DNA from: Bacteroidota bacterium
GTDB lineage: Bacteria; Bacteroidota; Bacteroidia; AKYH767-A; OLB10
NCBI GenBank assembly: GCA_963169675.1
Contig: CAUJFJ010000338.1
Coordinates: forward strand, 1-47,841
DNA: 47,841 bases
Direction of reading: 5' to 3'
Shown here: one piece after another, positions 1 to 8,376 of the stretch
Position numbering within the stretch: position 1 is the stretch's first letter
Layout: each line of letters opens with the position of its first letter
Program-made: the position numbers and the translations under genes
The notes under the pieces: generated by a model
Database searches by the model: none
Told to the model about the DNA's origin: nothing
The model's input: the letters and a program-made list of their open reading frames with translations, nothing else

Positions 1-228
1 GAATTTATCTGCGATGTAACCTCCTAATAAGGGAGTCAGGTACACCAATCCGGTAACACTTCCGTAAATATTGGAAGATTCTGCTTCCGACATAAACAAT
101 GCCTTAGTCATAAACAGAATGAAAATGGCGCGCATTCCGTAATAACTGAAACGCTCCCACATCTCTGTAAAGAACAATAAATAGAGCCCCTTAGGATGCC
201 CCTGGTTTACACTCGCTTGTTGAGCCAT
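1..228 (-). CDS. POT/PTR-family proton-dependent peptide transporter (N-terminal fragment)
   Basis: Only the first 76 codons are inside the window; the gene runs off the left edge. The ATG is the complement of 226-228. The translation carries the typical N-terminus of the proton-coupled oligopeptide transporter (POT/PTR2) family: a hydrophilic start, [21 protein letters not shown] leading into TM1 (the ExxERFxYY-type signature), and a second segment with a GGYIADKF end matching the family's loop after TM2. POT proteins import di- and tripeptides across the inner membrane with protons. The gene is divergent from the cold-shock gene. Substrate and full length cannot be seen. The family call is firm; the subfamily is unknown. 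Confidence 0.88.
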   Translation of the reverse strand, partial: MAQQASVNQGHPKGLYLLFFTEMWERFSYYGMRAIFILFMTKALFMSEAESSNIYGSVTGLVYLTPLLGGYIADKF

Positions 229-382
229 AAGTATCTAATTTTCCGGTTTTTAAGGTTTTTGAGAATTTGAGTAGATCGGTTTCTTGGGGTGCTAATGTAC
301 ATTATTTTTAATAGAAACATTCAATTTTACCAGGTTCTGTTAGCTATGAACCACATTGGTATGTCGGAAAAATTGCAATTTT

Positions 383-413
383 TTTGTTTTTTGTCAAATA
401 TATTTTACATTTG
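383..413 (+). promoter_or_regulatory. Bacteroidota-type promoter of the cold-shock gene
   Basis: TTTG (383-386), 19-base spacer, then TACATTTG (406-413), a full match to the -33 TTTG / -7 TAnnTTTG consensus. It lies 25 bases before the ATG at 439, which rules out the longer upstream start (289) in the ORF track and implies a short leader rather than a long cold-shock UTR. Confidence 0.72.
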
Positions 414-438
414 GGCAACCACAAGTCAATTATTGCTT

Positions 439-636
439 ATGCCCACAGGTACCATTAAATTCTACAATCGTAGAAAAGGATTTGGATTTATCCGTTTCGA
501 TGAATCTGAGAAAGAGATCTTTGTACATGCAACCGGACTGCTCGACAAGAGATCTATCATGGAAAATGACAAAGTATCTTTCGAAGAGAAAGAGTCAGAA
601 AAAGGAATGACTGCAGTAAATGTGAAAAAGGTATAG
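439..636 (+). CDS. Cold-shock-domain protein (CspA family)
   Basis: A 65-residue single cold-shock domain. It starts MPTGTIKFYNRRKGFGFIRF, containing the RNP1-type GFGFI motif that stacks on single-stranded nucleic acid, followed by an RNP2-like IFVHAT at about residues 27-32. Such proteins act as RNA chaperones or antiterminators in the cytoplasm. The ORF track gives a 115-residue version from 289, but the extra N-terminus does not resemble the family and begins upstream of the promoter at 383-413, so the ATG at 439 is chosen. Length is normal for the family (about 65-70). A terminator hairpin begins inside the last codons. Which csp paralogue this is cannot be told. Confidence 0.93.
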   Translation: MPTGTIKFYNRRKGFGFIRFDESEKEIFVHATGLLDKRSIMENDKVSFEEKESEKGMTAVNVKKV

Positions 637-652
637 CCTTTATCACTTTTTT
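622..652 (+). terminator. Intrinsic terminator overlapping the csp stop codon
   Basis: Arms GTGAAAAAGG (622-631) and CCTTTATCAC (637-646) pair with one mismatch around a five-base loop, followed by six T. The TAG stop (634-636) lies in the loop, so the 5' arm is coding sequence. Confidence 0.7.
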
Positions 653-702
653 GCATTGTTCGAAATTTCTCGTTTGAGGAAGGTAATTTGTATTGTCTTT
701 TT

Positions 703-721
703 TATACCTTTACAAGGTATA
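703..721. repeat. Perfect 8-bp inverted repeat before the lysyl-oxidase-like gene
   Basis: TATACCTT-TAC-AAGGTATA, perfect arms with a three-base spacer, ending 12 bases before the ATG at 734. The TACCTTTA inside it resembles a weak -7 element. It could be an operator over the promoter or a leader hairpin; no T-run follows, so it is not a standard terminator. Confidence 0.5.
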
Positions 722-733
722 AACACCTGACAT

Positions 734-2551
734 ATGAAATTAAGAATTATCCTTGCCTTGTTTATTGCGATAATTTGCATCGCCCCCTCAGCAAAATCCC
801 AGTCTTTTATCACTCCCTCAGGAGGCACCATCCCCGATAACAACACGATGGTATGTTTCCCATTTACCGTTACGGGATTACCTGCACAAATCGATTCCTG
901 GTTCGGACTTACCAGTGTATGCCTTGACATTTCTCACACCTACACTGCTGATCTTAAAATTTTTCTCAGGTCACCTGATAATACCATAATCACTTTAGTA
1001 AGCAATACGGGTGGTAGTGGCGATAATTTCACTAGTACCTGTTTGCAGGAAGATGGAACCAGCGGATGGATTGTATCCGGAGCCGCACCTTTTACAGGAT
1101 CTTATATACCCGATCAGTCATTGAATATTTTTAATAATGGAATGAACCCCAACGGAACGTGGGAAATTTGTATTCTGGATGAGGTGCCATCTGATGCCGG
1201 GTTCCTGAATTTTGCCGCTATCAATTTTGGTAATAATCCACCCCCTGATCCCGGACTTCCTCCTGGTGTTTGCAGTGTAACTAATGCCTCCGGTTGTTAT
1301 TGTCCCGATTCCACAATTACCGATTGCGATTTGTTACCTGATATGACTGCAAGTGCGCTGATCATTCAACAACAACATACCGAATATCCCGGATATCTGA
1401 CATTATCTAATGCGACACCAAATATTGGATATGGCCCACTGGAAGTAAGAGGAATAAATGTATGCTATTGTGATACCCAAATTGTTGGTTGTTCAACACC
1501 CTTGTGCCCCGATGGTTCCTATCCAACCCAATTGATTACACAGCGTGTTTATCATAAAAACGGACAAACTATGTCGTATACCGACCATGCGGCAGGTACC
1601 ATGACTTATCACCCTACTCATGGGCATATGCACGTTGATAATTGGGCTACATATACTTTAAGAGTTGGTACAACAAATTCTGATCCTTTAACCTGGCCTT
1701 TGGCAGGAAACGGTTCTAAAATCAGTTTCTGTCTCATTAATTTAGGAAGTTGTTCCGGAAGTCCCGGTTATTGTCTCGATACCTTAGGTAATGTAGTTAC
1801 TGGCAGCAATCTTGCAAATGCCGGACTTGGAGGTGTGAGTGGATGCGGAAATGAACAGGGTATTTTTGTGGGTAGTTTAGACATTTACAGTCAGGGATTA
1901 TCAGGTCAGCAAATAGACTTTCCGGGTATTTGTAATGGCGATTATTTCATCATTTCTCATACAGATCCGGAAAATAATTTCCTTGAAACAAATGATAACA
2001 ACAATTATGCAGTTGTTCCAATTACATTGACACAACAAGGTACTCCTCCTGCAAATCCGGGTTTCAACTATAGTGCAAATGGATTAACCGTAAGTTTTGT
2101 TTCTTCTGTTCCTGGGGTTACTTCTTACAAATGGCTGTTCGGCGACGGAGATTCGTCAAACGTTTCCGTGGTTGCACACACGTTTCCTGCACCCGGAACC
2201 TACACGGTAACGCTAGAGTTGTTTAATGGGGTCTGTACAGCTTATGTTGCACAGGAAGTAACAGTAAACAGCACTGTTTCATTAAACGAAATTCCTGCAT
2301 TGACTGATATTAATTTGATGCCAAATCCATCGTATACTTCTACCGATTTACATTACAAACTTGGGTACGATACTCAAATCAAAATCGGAGTTTATGATCT
2401 GATCGGGAATCTGATTATGGAAGTTGCCGATAGTAAACAAGCTAAAGGAAAGCACCATTTCTCCATTGGAACTCTCCCATCAGGAGTTTATCTGGTTCGT
2501 ATGGCTACAGAATTGCAAACCGTAACGCAGCGATTGATCCGATTGAATTAA
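734..2551 (+). CDS. Secreted P-domain / lysyl-oxidase-like / PKD protein with T9SS sorting domain
   Basis: A 605-residue exported protein. Order: signal peptide (about 1-22, ending near SAKSQS); a proprotein-convertase P-type beta domain (about 25-166, with NGTWEICILDE); a lysyl-oxidase-like domain (about 198-432); a PKD domain (about 440-513, with YKWLFGDGDSS); and a T9SS type A sorting domain (about 525-605). The lysyl-oxidase call rests on the histidine cluster YHPTHGHMHVDNW (H293, H296, H298, H300), like the copper site of that family, and on the later DPENNFLETNDNNNY stretch. Known members oxidise primary amines with copper and a tyrosine-derived quinone; activity here is inferred. It probably works at the cell surface or outside. 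Its stop overlaps that of convergent phoH. Confidence 0.8.
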   Translation: MKLRIILALFIAIICIAPSAKSQSFITPSGGTIPDNNTMVCFPFTVTGLPAQIDSWFGLTSVCLDISHTYTADLKIFLRSPDNTIITLVSNTGGSGDNFTSTCLQEDGTSGWIVSGAAPFTGSYIPDQSLNIFNNGMNPNGTWEICILDEVPSDAGFLNFAAINFGNNPPPDPGLPPGVCSVTNASGCYCPDSTITDCDLLPDMTASALIIQQQHTEYPGYLTLSNATPNIGYGPLEVRGINVCYCDTQIVGCSTPLCPDGSYPTQLITQRVYHKNGQTMSYTDHAAGTMTYHPTHGHMHVDNWATYTLRVGTTNSDPLTWPLAGNGSKISFCLINLGSCSGSPGYCLDTLGNVVTGSNLANAGLGGVSGCGNEQGIFVGSLDIYSQGLSGQQIDFPGICNGDYFIISHTDPENNFLETNDNNNYAVVPITLTQQGTPPANPGFNYSANGLTVSFVSSVPGVTSYKWLFGDGDSSNVSVVAHTFPAPGTYTVTLELFNGVCTAYVAQEVTVNSTVSLNEIPALTDINLMPNPSYTSTDLHYKLGYDTQIKIGVYDLIGNLIMEVADSKQAKGKHHFSIGTLPSGVYLVRMATELQTVTQRLIRLN

Positions 2552-3540
2552 TTTTTTTCCTGAGAATCAGTTTTCTTTCTGGAAGGTGGTTTGGTTTCCC
2601 CTTTGCCATAAGCTTCAATGATGTCGCGTACCAAACGGTGGCGAACAACATCTTTGGCATCCAGCATTACAAAACCAATACCTTTAATTCCATTAAGCAA
2701 GGCAATTCCCTGCACCAAACCGGATGGTTGGTTGGATGGCAGATCCACTTGTGTAATGTCACCCGTGACTATCATTTTAGCAGATGGTCCCATTCTGGTA
2801 AGGAACATTTTTAGCTGACTTTGTGTCGCATTTTGGGCTTCATCGAGAATAACATAGGCATGGTCAAGTGTGCGTCCTCTCATGAATGCCAATGGTGCAA
2901 CTTCTATGATGCCATTTTCAATAAATGATTTTAGTTTTTCACCTGGAATCATATCGAACAAAGCATCATAAAGAGGCCGCAGGTATGGATCAATTTTTTC
3001 TTTCAAATCGCCAGGGAGGAAACCCAGATTTTCTCCTGCTTCTACAGCTGGACGTGTAAGAATAATTCTTCGGATCTCTTTGTTTTTTAATGCCCTGACT
3101 GCCAAAGCAACCGCAGTATAGGTTTTTCCGGTTCCGGCTGGTCCAATTGCAAAAGTGATGTCGTTTTTTTCACAGCAGGTTACTAATCGCTGCTGTCCGG
3201 GAGTTCGGGCTCTGATGAGTAGACCGTTTTGCCCGTAAACTAATACTTCTCCTGGTTTTCCTGTTTCAGCAGTGATGACTTTTTGCTCTTTTTCACCTTC
3301 CAGCAAACCTGATACAAAGTCAACATCCAAATGTCCGGTGGCTTCGAACCGAAGGATCATGGAATTTAGAAGTTTCTGAAGTCTTTCGATCTGATTATCA
3401 TCGCCATAGACCTTTATGTCGGTGCCTCTGGACACAATTTTTAAGGCTGGGAAACTCTTTCGGATCATTTCGAGGTGCAGGTCGTTTACACCAAAAAAAT
3501 CGACCGGATTAAGACCGGCAGGGATTGCTATTTCTTTCAA
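2548..3540 (-). CDS. PhoH-like ATPase (PhoL/YbeZ type)
   Basis: 330 residues. The N-terminal part (about 1-100) is the KH-like region of PhoH-like proteins. Then comes a P-loop NTPase with Walker A GPAGTGKT at 133-140, GENLGFLPGDLKEKIDPYLR about 30 residues later, and Walker B YVILDEAQNA near 229-238, followed by MIVTGDITQVDLP. These are hallmarks of the PhoH family, cytoplasmic ATPases linked to RNA metabolism and often found with ybeY. Length fits the family. The gene ends in a TTAA shared with the convergent secreted-protein gene, so there is no room for a terminator between them. No clear promoter was seen in the 138-base gap shared with the SAM hydrolase gene. Confidence 0.93.
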   Translation of the reverse strand: MKEIAIPAGLNPVDFFGVNDLHLEMIRKSFPALKIVSRGTDIKVYGDDNQIERLQKLLNSMILRFEATGHLDVDFVSGLLEGEKEQKVITAETGKPGEVLVYGQNGLLIRARTPGQQRLVTCCEKNDITFAIGPAGTGKTYTAVALAVRALKNKEIRRIILTRPAVEAGENLGFLPGDLKEKIDPYLRPLYDALFDMIPGEKLKSFIENGIIEVAPLAFMRGRTLDHAYVILDEAQNATQSQLKMFLTRMGPSAKMIVTGDITQVDLPSNQPSGLVQGIALLNGIKGIGFVMLDAKDVVRHRLVRDIIEAYGKGETKPPSRKKTDSQEKN

Positions 3541-3634
3541 TGAGATTTAAAAGTTAAAGTTAAATGATTAGATTGTTTATAAGATTGGCTAAAATTATAA
3601 AATGTAAGGTAAAAAGGTGTTGAACATTTATCCT

Positions 3635-3642
3635 TATTTTTG
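3635..3642 (+). promoter_or_regulatory. -7 element (TATTTTTG) of the SAM hydrolase gene
   Basis: TATTTTTG matches TAnnTTTG and lies 36 bases before the ATG at 3679. No well-spaced TTG was found upstream. The position argues against the TTG start at 3640 in the ORF track. Confidence 0.5.
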
Positions 3643-3678
3643 ACCCATCATAAATCAGACCATATTCAGCAAGCAAAA

Positions 3679-4452
3679 ATGCCTGTAATAACGCTCACAA
3701 CAGATTGGGGGACGAAGGATTATTTTACCGGAGCAATTAAAGGTGATATTCTTACCAATTGTTCAAATGCCACAATTGTTGATATTACGCATCAATTGAC
3801 GTCATACGATTGGATAACCGGGGCATTTATTTTCAGAAATTCCTGGCACCGGTTTCCGGAAGGAACGGTTCATGTTATCGGTGTTTCCTCAATTCTCAGC
3901 GGAACATTGGAAATGATAGCCTTTAAACATAAAAACCATTATTTTCTTGGAGCTAATGATGGATTTTTCTCTTTGGTTTTCAATGATGTGCCTAAAGATA
4001 TCTATTATGTACTTGATGCTAAGGGTAATAGAGTTGTTCCTGAGTCGAGAGCTCTTGGAGAATCAGCAGCATATTTAGCTAAAGGAGGGAAAGTCAGTGA
4101 CATGGGCGAGAAGTTGGTAGAGTTTAATCAAAATACTATGCTCAATCCGGTTATTGAAGAGAATCTGATTCGTGGCAGCATTGTGTATGTAGATTCTTTT
4201 GGCAATGTAGTGACCAACATTAAACGGGAGCTGATTGAAAAGATGGCTGCCAACCGTACTTTTGAAATTACATTCCGATCCAAAGAATATGCAATCAAAC
4301 AGATTGATGAATATTATTTTGATGTACCCCGTGGACATATAATGGCACGATACAATGAAGCCGATGACTTAGAGTTAGCCATCAATCAGGGAAGCGCATC
4401 TTCCTTATTCGGGTTAAAAAGAGGCGATACCATCAGAGTTGAATTTAAATGA
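3679..4452 (+). CDS. SAM hydrolase / SAM hydroxide adenosyltransferase (DUF62 family)
   Basis: 257 residues from the ATG at 3679, which gives the family's usual start MPVITLTTDWGTKDYFTGAI; the ORF track's TTG start at 3640 falls in the promoter. The early aspartate-rich TTDW...DYFTG motif belongs to the DUF62 fold, whose members use water or hydroxide to split S-adenosylmethionine into adenosine and methionine; related enzymes are the fluorinase and chlorinase. Residues matching GANDGFFSLVF and DSFGNVVTNI are the other conserved blocks. Some relatives are halogenases, but no halogenase-specific insertion stood out, so hydrolase is preferred. It overlaps the next gene by four bases (ATGA) and begins the block leading into gldFG-dnaN. 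Confidence 0.88.
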   Translation: MPVITLTTDWGTKDYFTGAIKGDILTNCSNATIVDITHQLTSYDWITGAFIFRNSWHRFPEGTVHVIGVSSILSGTLEMIAFKHKNHYFLGANDGFFSLVFNDVPKDIYYVLDAKGNRVVPESRALGESAAYLAKGGKVSDMGEKLVEFNQNTMLNPVIEENLIRGSIVYVDSFGNVVTNIKRELIEKMAANRTFEITFRSKEYAIKQIDEYYFDVPRGHIMARYNEADDLELAINQGSASSLFGLKRGDTIRVEFK

Positions 4453-4742
4453 TCATAAGAATAGTAAAACTTTCCATAGTTCCTGCTCAAATTGCCCAAT
4501 TTAAAGGTGAATTTGATTTGGTATCCGGACAAATAAGAAACTTCCATGGTTGTTCACATCTTGAACTGCTGGAAGACATTAATGTTCCGGGATTGGTTTT
4601 TACCTATAGTTATTGGGAAGACGAGAAATCTCTGCAAAATTATCAGGCATCCGAATTGTTTAAATCTACCTGGGCTAAAGTCAAGCCATTATTTAATGCA
4701 AAAGCTGAAGCCTGGAGTTTAAACAACATCCGCAATATTTAA
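4449..4742 (+). CDS. Small ABM-fold (antibiotic biosynthesis monooxygenase-like) protein
   Basis: 97 residues that look like one dimeric ferredoxin-like ABM domain: an MIIRIVKLSI first strand, a central GCSHLELLEDINVPGLVFTY and the typical SYWEDEKSLQNYQASELF helix, which corresponds to the W-x(4)-L-x-x-Y/H pattern of ABM proteins. Family members include monooxygenases and many proteins with no known substrate, so no reaction is assigned. The start overlaps the SAM hydrolase stop in an ATGA, showing translational coupling. A 101-base gap with a promoter-like element separates it from gldF. Confidence 0.8.
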   Translation: MIIRIVKLSIVPAQIAQFKGEFDLVSGQIRNFHGCSHLELLEDINVPGLVFTYSYWEDEKSLQNYQASELFKSTWAKVKPLFNAKAEAWSLNNIRNI

Positions 4743-4821
4743 GAATATGTTCAACTAAGTACAGATATCGATCTGTGCACATGTATATTAATTAAAATCA
4801 ACAGAATCCGGTCGCAATTTG

Positions 4822-4829
4822 TACTTTTG
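4822..4829 (+). promoter_or_regulatory. -7 element (TACTTTTG) of gldF
   Basis: TACTTTTG matches TAnnTTTG and sits 14 bases before the gldF ATG at 4844. No good -33 TTG was seen at the expected distance. It suggests gldFG can be transcribed separately from the SAM hydrolase gene. Confidence 0.55.
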
Positions 4830-4843
4830 TTTCCGTTTAATAA

Positions 4844-5584
4844 ATGTTTATGTTTTCATTGCTGGTAAAAGAAATCAATAGTTTCCTGAATTCCCTGATA
4901 GGGTATATCGTGATTATTGTTTTTCTTCTTACAATAAGTCTTTTTGTTTGGGTCTTTCCAGGCACAGAATTCAATATCCCTGATGCCGGGTATGCTTCAA
5001 TTGATCCGTTATTCATAATTACTCCCTGGGTTTATATGTTTTTGGTTCCTGCTGTTACCATGCGATTGTTTTCTGAAGAGAAGAAATCCGGTACAATTGA
5101 AATCCTTTTGACAAGACCATTGACTGAACTTCAGGTAGTATTGGCAAAATATTTGGCTGGTGTGGTGTTGGTATTATTTTCATTAGTGCCAACCCTAATT
5201 TATTTTTTCAGTGTATATACCTTAGGTTCTCCTGCTGGAAATATTGATACCGGCTCCATGTGGGGTTCTTATATCGGTCTGTTTTTTCTCGGTGCCGGAT
5301 TCGTATCAATTGGAGTGTTCTCTTCTGCTGTATCCGATAATCAGGTAATCGCATTTATTATTGCTGTTTTCCTTTGCTTTTTTTGGTATGCAGGTTTCGA
5401 TTCTATTTCAGCTATACTTGGGTCAGGTGCTATTGCCAATGTGATCTATCAGTTAGGCATTAATGCACATTATTCTTCCATGAGCCGAGGAGTTATTGAT
5501 ACCCGGGATGTCATTTATTTCATTAGTCTCGTAAGTTTGTTTATTATGCTTACCAGAACAATTCTTGAATCTAGAAAATGGTAA
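4844..5584 (+). CDS. gldF: GldF, gliding-associated ABC transporter permease
   Basis: 246 residues with about six membrane segments. The N-terminus (KEINSFLNSLIGYIVIIVF) and the VTMRLFSEEKKSGTIEILLTRPLTELQVVLAKY block after the second segment are diagnostic of GldF-type ABC-2 permeases. In gliding Bacteroidota, GldA (ATPase), GldF (permease) and GldG form an inner-membrane ABC system linked to gliding; no gldA is in this window. gldG follows after three bases, so the two are translated from one mRNA. An alternative start at the third codon (4850) is possible. Identification is strong; whether the cell actually glides cannot be read from this gene. Confidence 0.94.
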   Translation: MFMFSLLVKEINSFLNSLIGYIVIIVFLLTISLFVWVFPGTEFNIPDAGYASIDPLFIITPWVYMFLVPAVTMRLFSEEKKSGTIEILLTRPLTELQVVLAKYLAGVVLVLFSLVPTLIYFFSVYTLGSPAGNIDTGSMWGSYIGLFFLGAGFVSIGVFSSAVSDNQVIAFIIAVFLCFFWYAGFDSISAILGSGAIANVIYQLGINAHYSSMSRGVIDTRDVIYFISLVSLFIMLTRTILESRKW

Positions 5585-5587
5585 CTG

Positions 5588-7306
5588 ATGGCATCTGAAA
5601 AAAAACATATTAGCAACGGTAAGCGCTCTCTGAAGAGTCAGAATATATTCCGACTTGTATTGTTATTGCTTTTACTGGTAGTCATTAATGTTTTGTCATC
5701 TTTTGTTTTTACCCGATTTGATCTTACTTCAGAAAAACGATTCACATTGTCATCTTCAACCCGTGAACTTGTTGGTGGTCTGAAAGATATAATTTATGTC
5801 AAAGTTTACCTTGATGGCGATTTTCCTCCTTCCTTCAAGCGGTTGCAAAATGCAACCCGTGAAATGCTCGATGAATTAAGAGCTTATTCTAATGGTAATC
5901 TGGAGTATCAGTTTATCAATCCTTCAGAAAATCCGGATCAGCAAGAAAGAAATAAAATATACCAGCAACTGGTTGATAAAGGTATTCAGCCAACTAATTT
6001 GCAGGCAAAGAATAAGGAAGAAACCTCAGAGCAAATTATATTTCCGGGAGTGATAATTTCATATCTCGGACAGGAAATTCCTCTGATGCTGCTACAGGAT
6101 CAGTTAGGAGCATCTCCTGAACAAATGCTGAATAATTCCATTCAGGCACTTGAATATGGTTTTGCAAATGCTATTAGAAAAGCTTCCAGTAAATTGCCAA
6201 CAACTATTGCATTTCTGGAAGGACAGGGTGAGGCCGCAGAAGTAAGGGTTGCCGATATCAGCCGGGAATTGCAGTCGTTTTATTTGGTGGAAAGAAAACG
6301 AATTGATGGTAAATTGAATTCGTTGAAACCATATGAAGCCGTAATTGTTGCTGCTCCTGATTCGGTTTTTGATGAAAAAGATAAGTTTATCCTGGATCAA
6401 TATATCATGCAAGGTGGCAAGGTTCTTTGGCTGGTAGATGGAGCAAAAGTTTCTATGGATAGTCTGGAAAAAACATCCGAAACAGTTGCCATCGCCAACC
6501 AGATAAATCTGGATGATATGCTTTTCAGGTATGGTGCCCGGATTAATTATGATCTGGTTCTCGATTTACAGGCAGCACCCATTCCTGTAGTTACCGGTTA
6601 TGTCGGCAACAGACCTCAATACAGTCCAATGCCCTGGTATTATTTTCCAATTGTAATTCCCGAAAGTAAACATCCAATCGTAAATAATCTGAATGCAGTC
6701 CGGTTCGATTTCGTTAGTTCTGTTGATCCTGTAGGCTCCGCAGATGTGATTAAAACTCCATTACTCGTATCATCGAAGTATTCCAGAATCTTTGCAACAC
6801 CGGCCCGGGTTACGCTCGATCTGATGAAGGAAGAACCCCAGCTTAGTCAGTATAATCAACCTAACAAAATTCTTGCATTATTGCTTGAAGGAACTTTCGA
6901 TTCTAATTTTAAAAATCGTGTACCCGCAACCATTTTAAGTGATCCGGAAATTGCCTTCAAAGAAAAAAGTGAGAAAACAAGGATGATTGTTATAGGGGAT
7001 GGTGATGTAATTAAAAATGGTGTCCGAAAATCTACCAACGGAATAATTCCCTTAGGAATGGACCGGTACACCGGACAAGTTTTCGGTAATAAAAATTTCC
7101 TGCTGAATTGTATCGATTACCTGTGCGATGATTCAGGATTAATGGCAATCCGCTCAAAAGAATTGAAATTAAGATTGCTTGATAAAAACAGAATTGACAA
7201 CGATTTGTTATTTTGGCAGGTAGTTAATACTGCCGGACCGGTGCTGGTTATTGCACTTTTTGGCTTGTTCAAATTTTATCGTCGCAGAGTGAAATATGCG
7301 AGCTGA
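5588..7306 (+). CDS. gldG: GldG, gliding-associated ABC transporter accessory protein
   Basis: 572 residues. One N-terminal membrane segment (about 22-44, LVLLLLLLVVINVLSSFVF) is followed by FDLTSEKRFTLSSSTRELV, the conserved opening of GldG/ABC-2 auxiliary proteins. A large periplasmic domain of the DUF4350/IFT52-like type follows, and a C-terminal membrane anchor (about 540-562) ends in a short basic tail (FYRRRVKYAS). The DQYIMQGGKVLWLVDG block (about 268-284) is typical. The gene starts three bases after gldF and is followed after 17 bases by the DUF4340 gene. Length matches known GldG proteins (about 550-580). Confidence 0.94.
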   Translation: MASEKKHISNGKRSLKSQNIFRLVLLLLLLVVINVLSSFVFTRFDLTSEKRFTLSSSTRELVGGLKDIIYVKVYLDGDFPPSFKRLQNATREMLDELRAYSNGNLEYQFINPSENPDQQERNKIYQQLVDKGIQPTNLQAKNKEETSEQIIFPGVIISYLGQEIPLMLLQDQLGASPEQMLNNSIQALEYGFANAIRKASSKLPTTIAFLEGQGEAAEVRVADISRELQSFYLVERKRIDGKLNSLKPYEAVIVAAPDSVFDEKDKFILDQYIMQGGKVLWLVDGAKVSMDSLEKTSETVAIANQINLDDMLFRYGARINYDLVLDLQAAPIPVVTGYVGNRPQYSPMPWYYFPIVIPESKHPIVNNLNAVRFDFVSSVDPVGSADVIKTPLLVSSKYSRIFATPARVTLDLMKEEPQLSQYNQPNKILALLLEGTFDSNFKNRVPATILSDPEIAFKEKSEKTRMIVIGDGDVIKNGVRKSTNGIIPLGMDRYTGQVFGNKNFLLNCIDYLCDDSGLMAIRSKELKLRLLDKNRIDNDLLFWQVVNTAGPVLVIALFGLFKFYRRRVKYAS

Positions 7307-7323
7307 TATCTAATTATCTAAAG

Positions 7324-8349
7324 ATGAAAAAAAACACTGTTATTTTGTTAGTTGTAGTTGTCCTTTCTGCTTTGGCAGGATGGCTGATTTACTCAAAACA
7401 ATCAGGCACCATTAATGAGACGCTTCGTGATTTTACGGTGAAAGATACCTCGGCTGTAGTGAAAATATTTATGGCCGACAAAACCGGAAATCAGGTTACT
7501 CTGGAGAAAAAAAGTCCTGATATGTGGACTTTAAATGGTAAAACCGATGCTCGTCCGGATGCCGTAAAAACATTGCTCACCACTCTGAAAAGTCTTGAAG
7601 TTAGAAGTCCCGTTGGCAAAAATGCCTACAACAATGTTATGAAAGCCATTGCTGCAAAAGGCATAAAGGTTGAAGTTTATACAGCAGAAGGATTATTGAA
7701 AACAATTTATGTTGGCGGACCAACCCAGGACCAATTGGGAACCTTTATGTATCTGGAAAATTCAGACACACCGTTTATAATTCACATACCCGGATTTGAT
7801 GGGTATTTGACACCCCGATTTATTGTAAAGGAAAGTGATTGGCGTGTTAAAACAGTATTCAGATTGGCCGATGGTGAACTGAAATCTCTTAAAGTAACAG
7901 ATAGAGAAAGAGAAGCTGCCATTTATGCAATCGAAAATAATGGAAATGGAACTTACAAAATGAGTGATGAAAGTGGAAACCCCATCTCTGATGTAAACCA
8001 GGATAAAATTATCAGCTATCTTCAATTCTTTAATTCTGTGAATTATGAAATGGAGGAAAGAAGCCTGAATCAGGTTCAACGTGATTCAATAAGAGCAACG
8101 GTGCCTTTCAGAACTGTTACATTGAATAAAAATGATGGAACTTCTACAACGATTGAGTTGTGGAGAAGACCTCAGACTTCAACTACCGTAAACAAAACGA
8201 ATGAAGCCGGTCAACCTTATGTGTATGATATCGACCGAATGACTGCCCGATTCGAAGGTGATACCAATCTGATTGTTGTTCAATATTTTTCATTTGAAAA
8301 ACTATTCAGAAGGATTCCTGATTTTACTAACAGTACCGTTGTAAAATAA
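7324..8349 (+). CDS. DUF4340 domain protein linked to the gldFG system
   Basis: 341 residues. One N-terminal membrane segment (about 4-22, VILLVVVVLSALAGWLIYS) is followed by an exported domain with the DUF4340 layout: an early KDTSAVVKIFMADKTGNQVTLEK strand pair, W-L-N-G-K (MWTLNGKTDARPDAVKTLL) and a repeat of the same unit after residue 190 (LKSLKVTDRERE). DUF4340 proteins often sit beside ABC-2/GldG-like genes and probably work with them in the envelope. The biochemical role is unknown. It is co-directional with gldFG with a 17-base gap, so probably one transcript. No sorting domain is present. Confidence 0.82.
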   Translation: MKKNTVILLVVVVLSALAGWLIYSKQSGTINETLRDFTVKDTSAVVKIFMADKTGNQVTLEKKSPDMWTLNGKTDARPDAVKTLLTTLKSLEVRSPVGKNAYNNVMKAIAAKGIKVEVYTAEGLLKTIYVGGPTQDQLGTFMYLENSDTPFIIHIPGFDGYLTPRFIVKESDWRVKTVFRLADGELKSLKVTDREREAAIYAIENNGNGTYKMSDESGNPISDVNQDKIISYLQFFNSVNYEMEERSLNQVQRDSIRATVPFRTVTLNKNDGTSTTIELWRRPQTSTTVNKTNEAGQPYVYDIDRMTARFEGDTNLIVVQYFSFEKLFRRIPDFTNSTVVK

Positions 8350-8376
8350 AGGACATGAATTTCGGATATTTAGATT

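Noticed and set aside
293-304. TAATGTACATTA palindrome between the POT and csp genes
   Set aside because: A 12-base palindrome is expected by chance several times in this much AT-rich DNA, and nothing else supports a site.
289-438. Extended N-terminus of the cold-shock ORF in the track
   Set aside because: It begins before the promoter at 383-413 and has no match to the cold-shock fold; ATG 439 gives the normal 65-residue protein.
4761-4776. ACAGAT-ATCG-ATCTGT hairpin between the ABM gene and gldF
   Set aside because: Only six base pairs and no T-run; too weak to call a terminator or operator.
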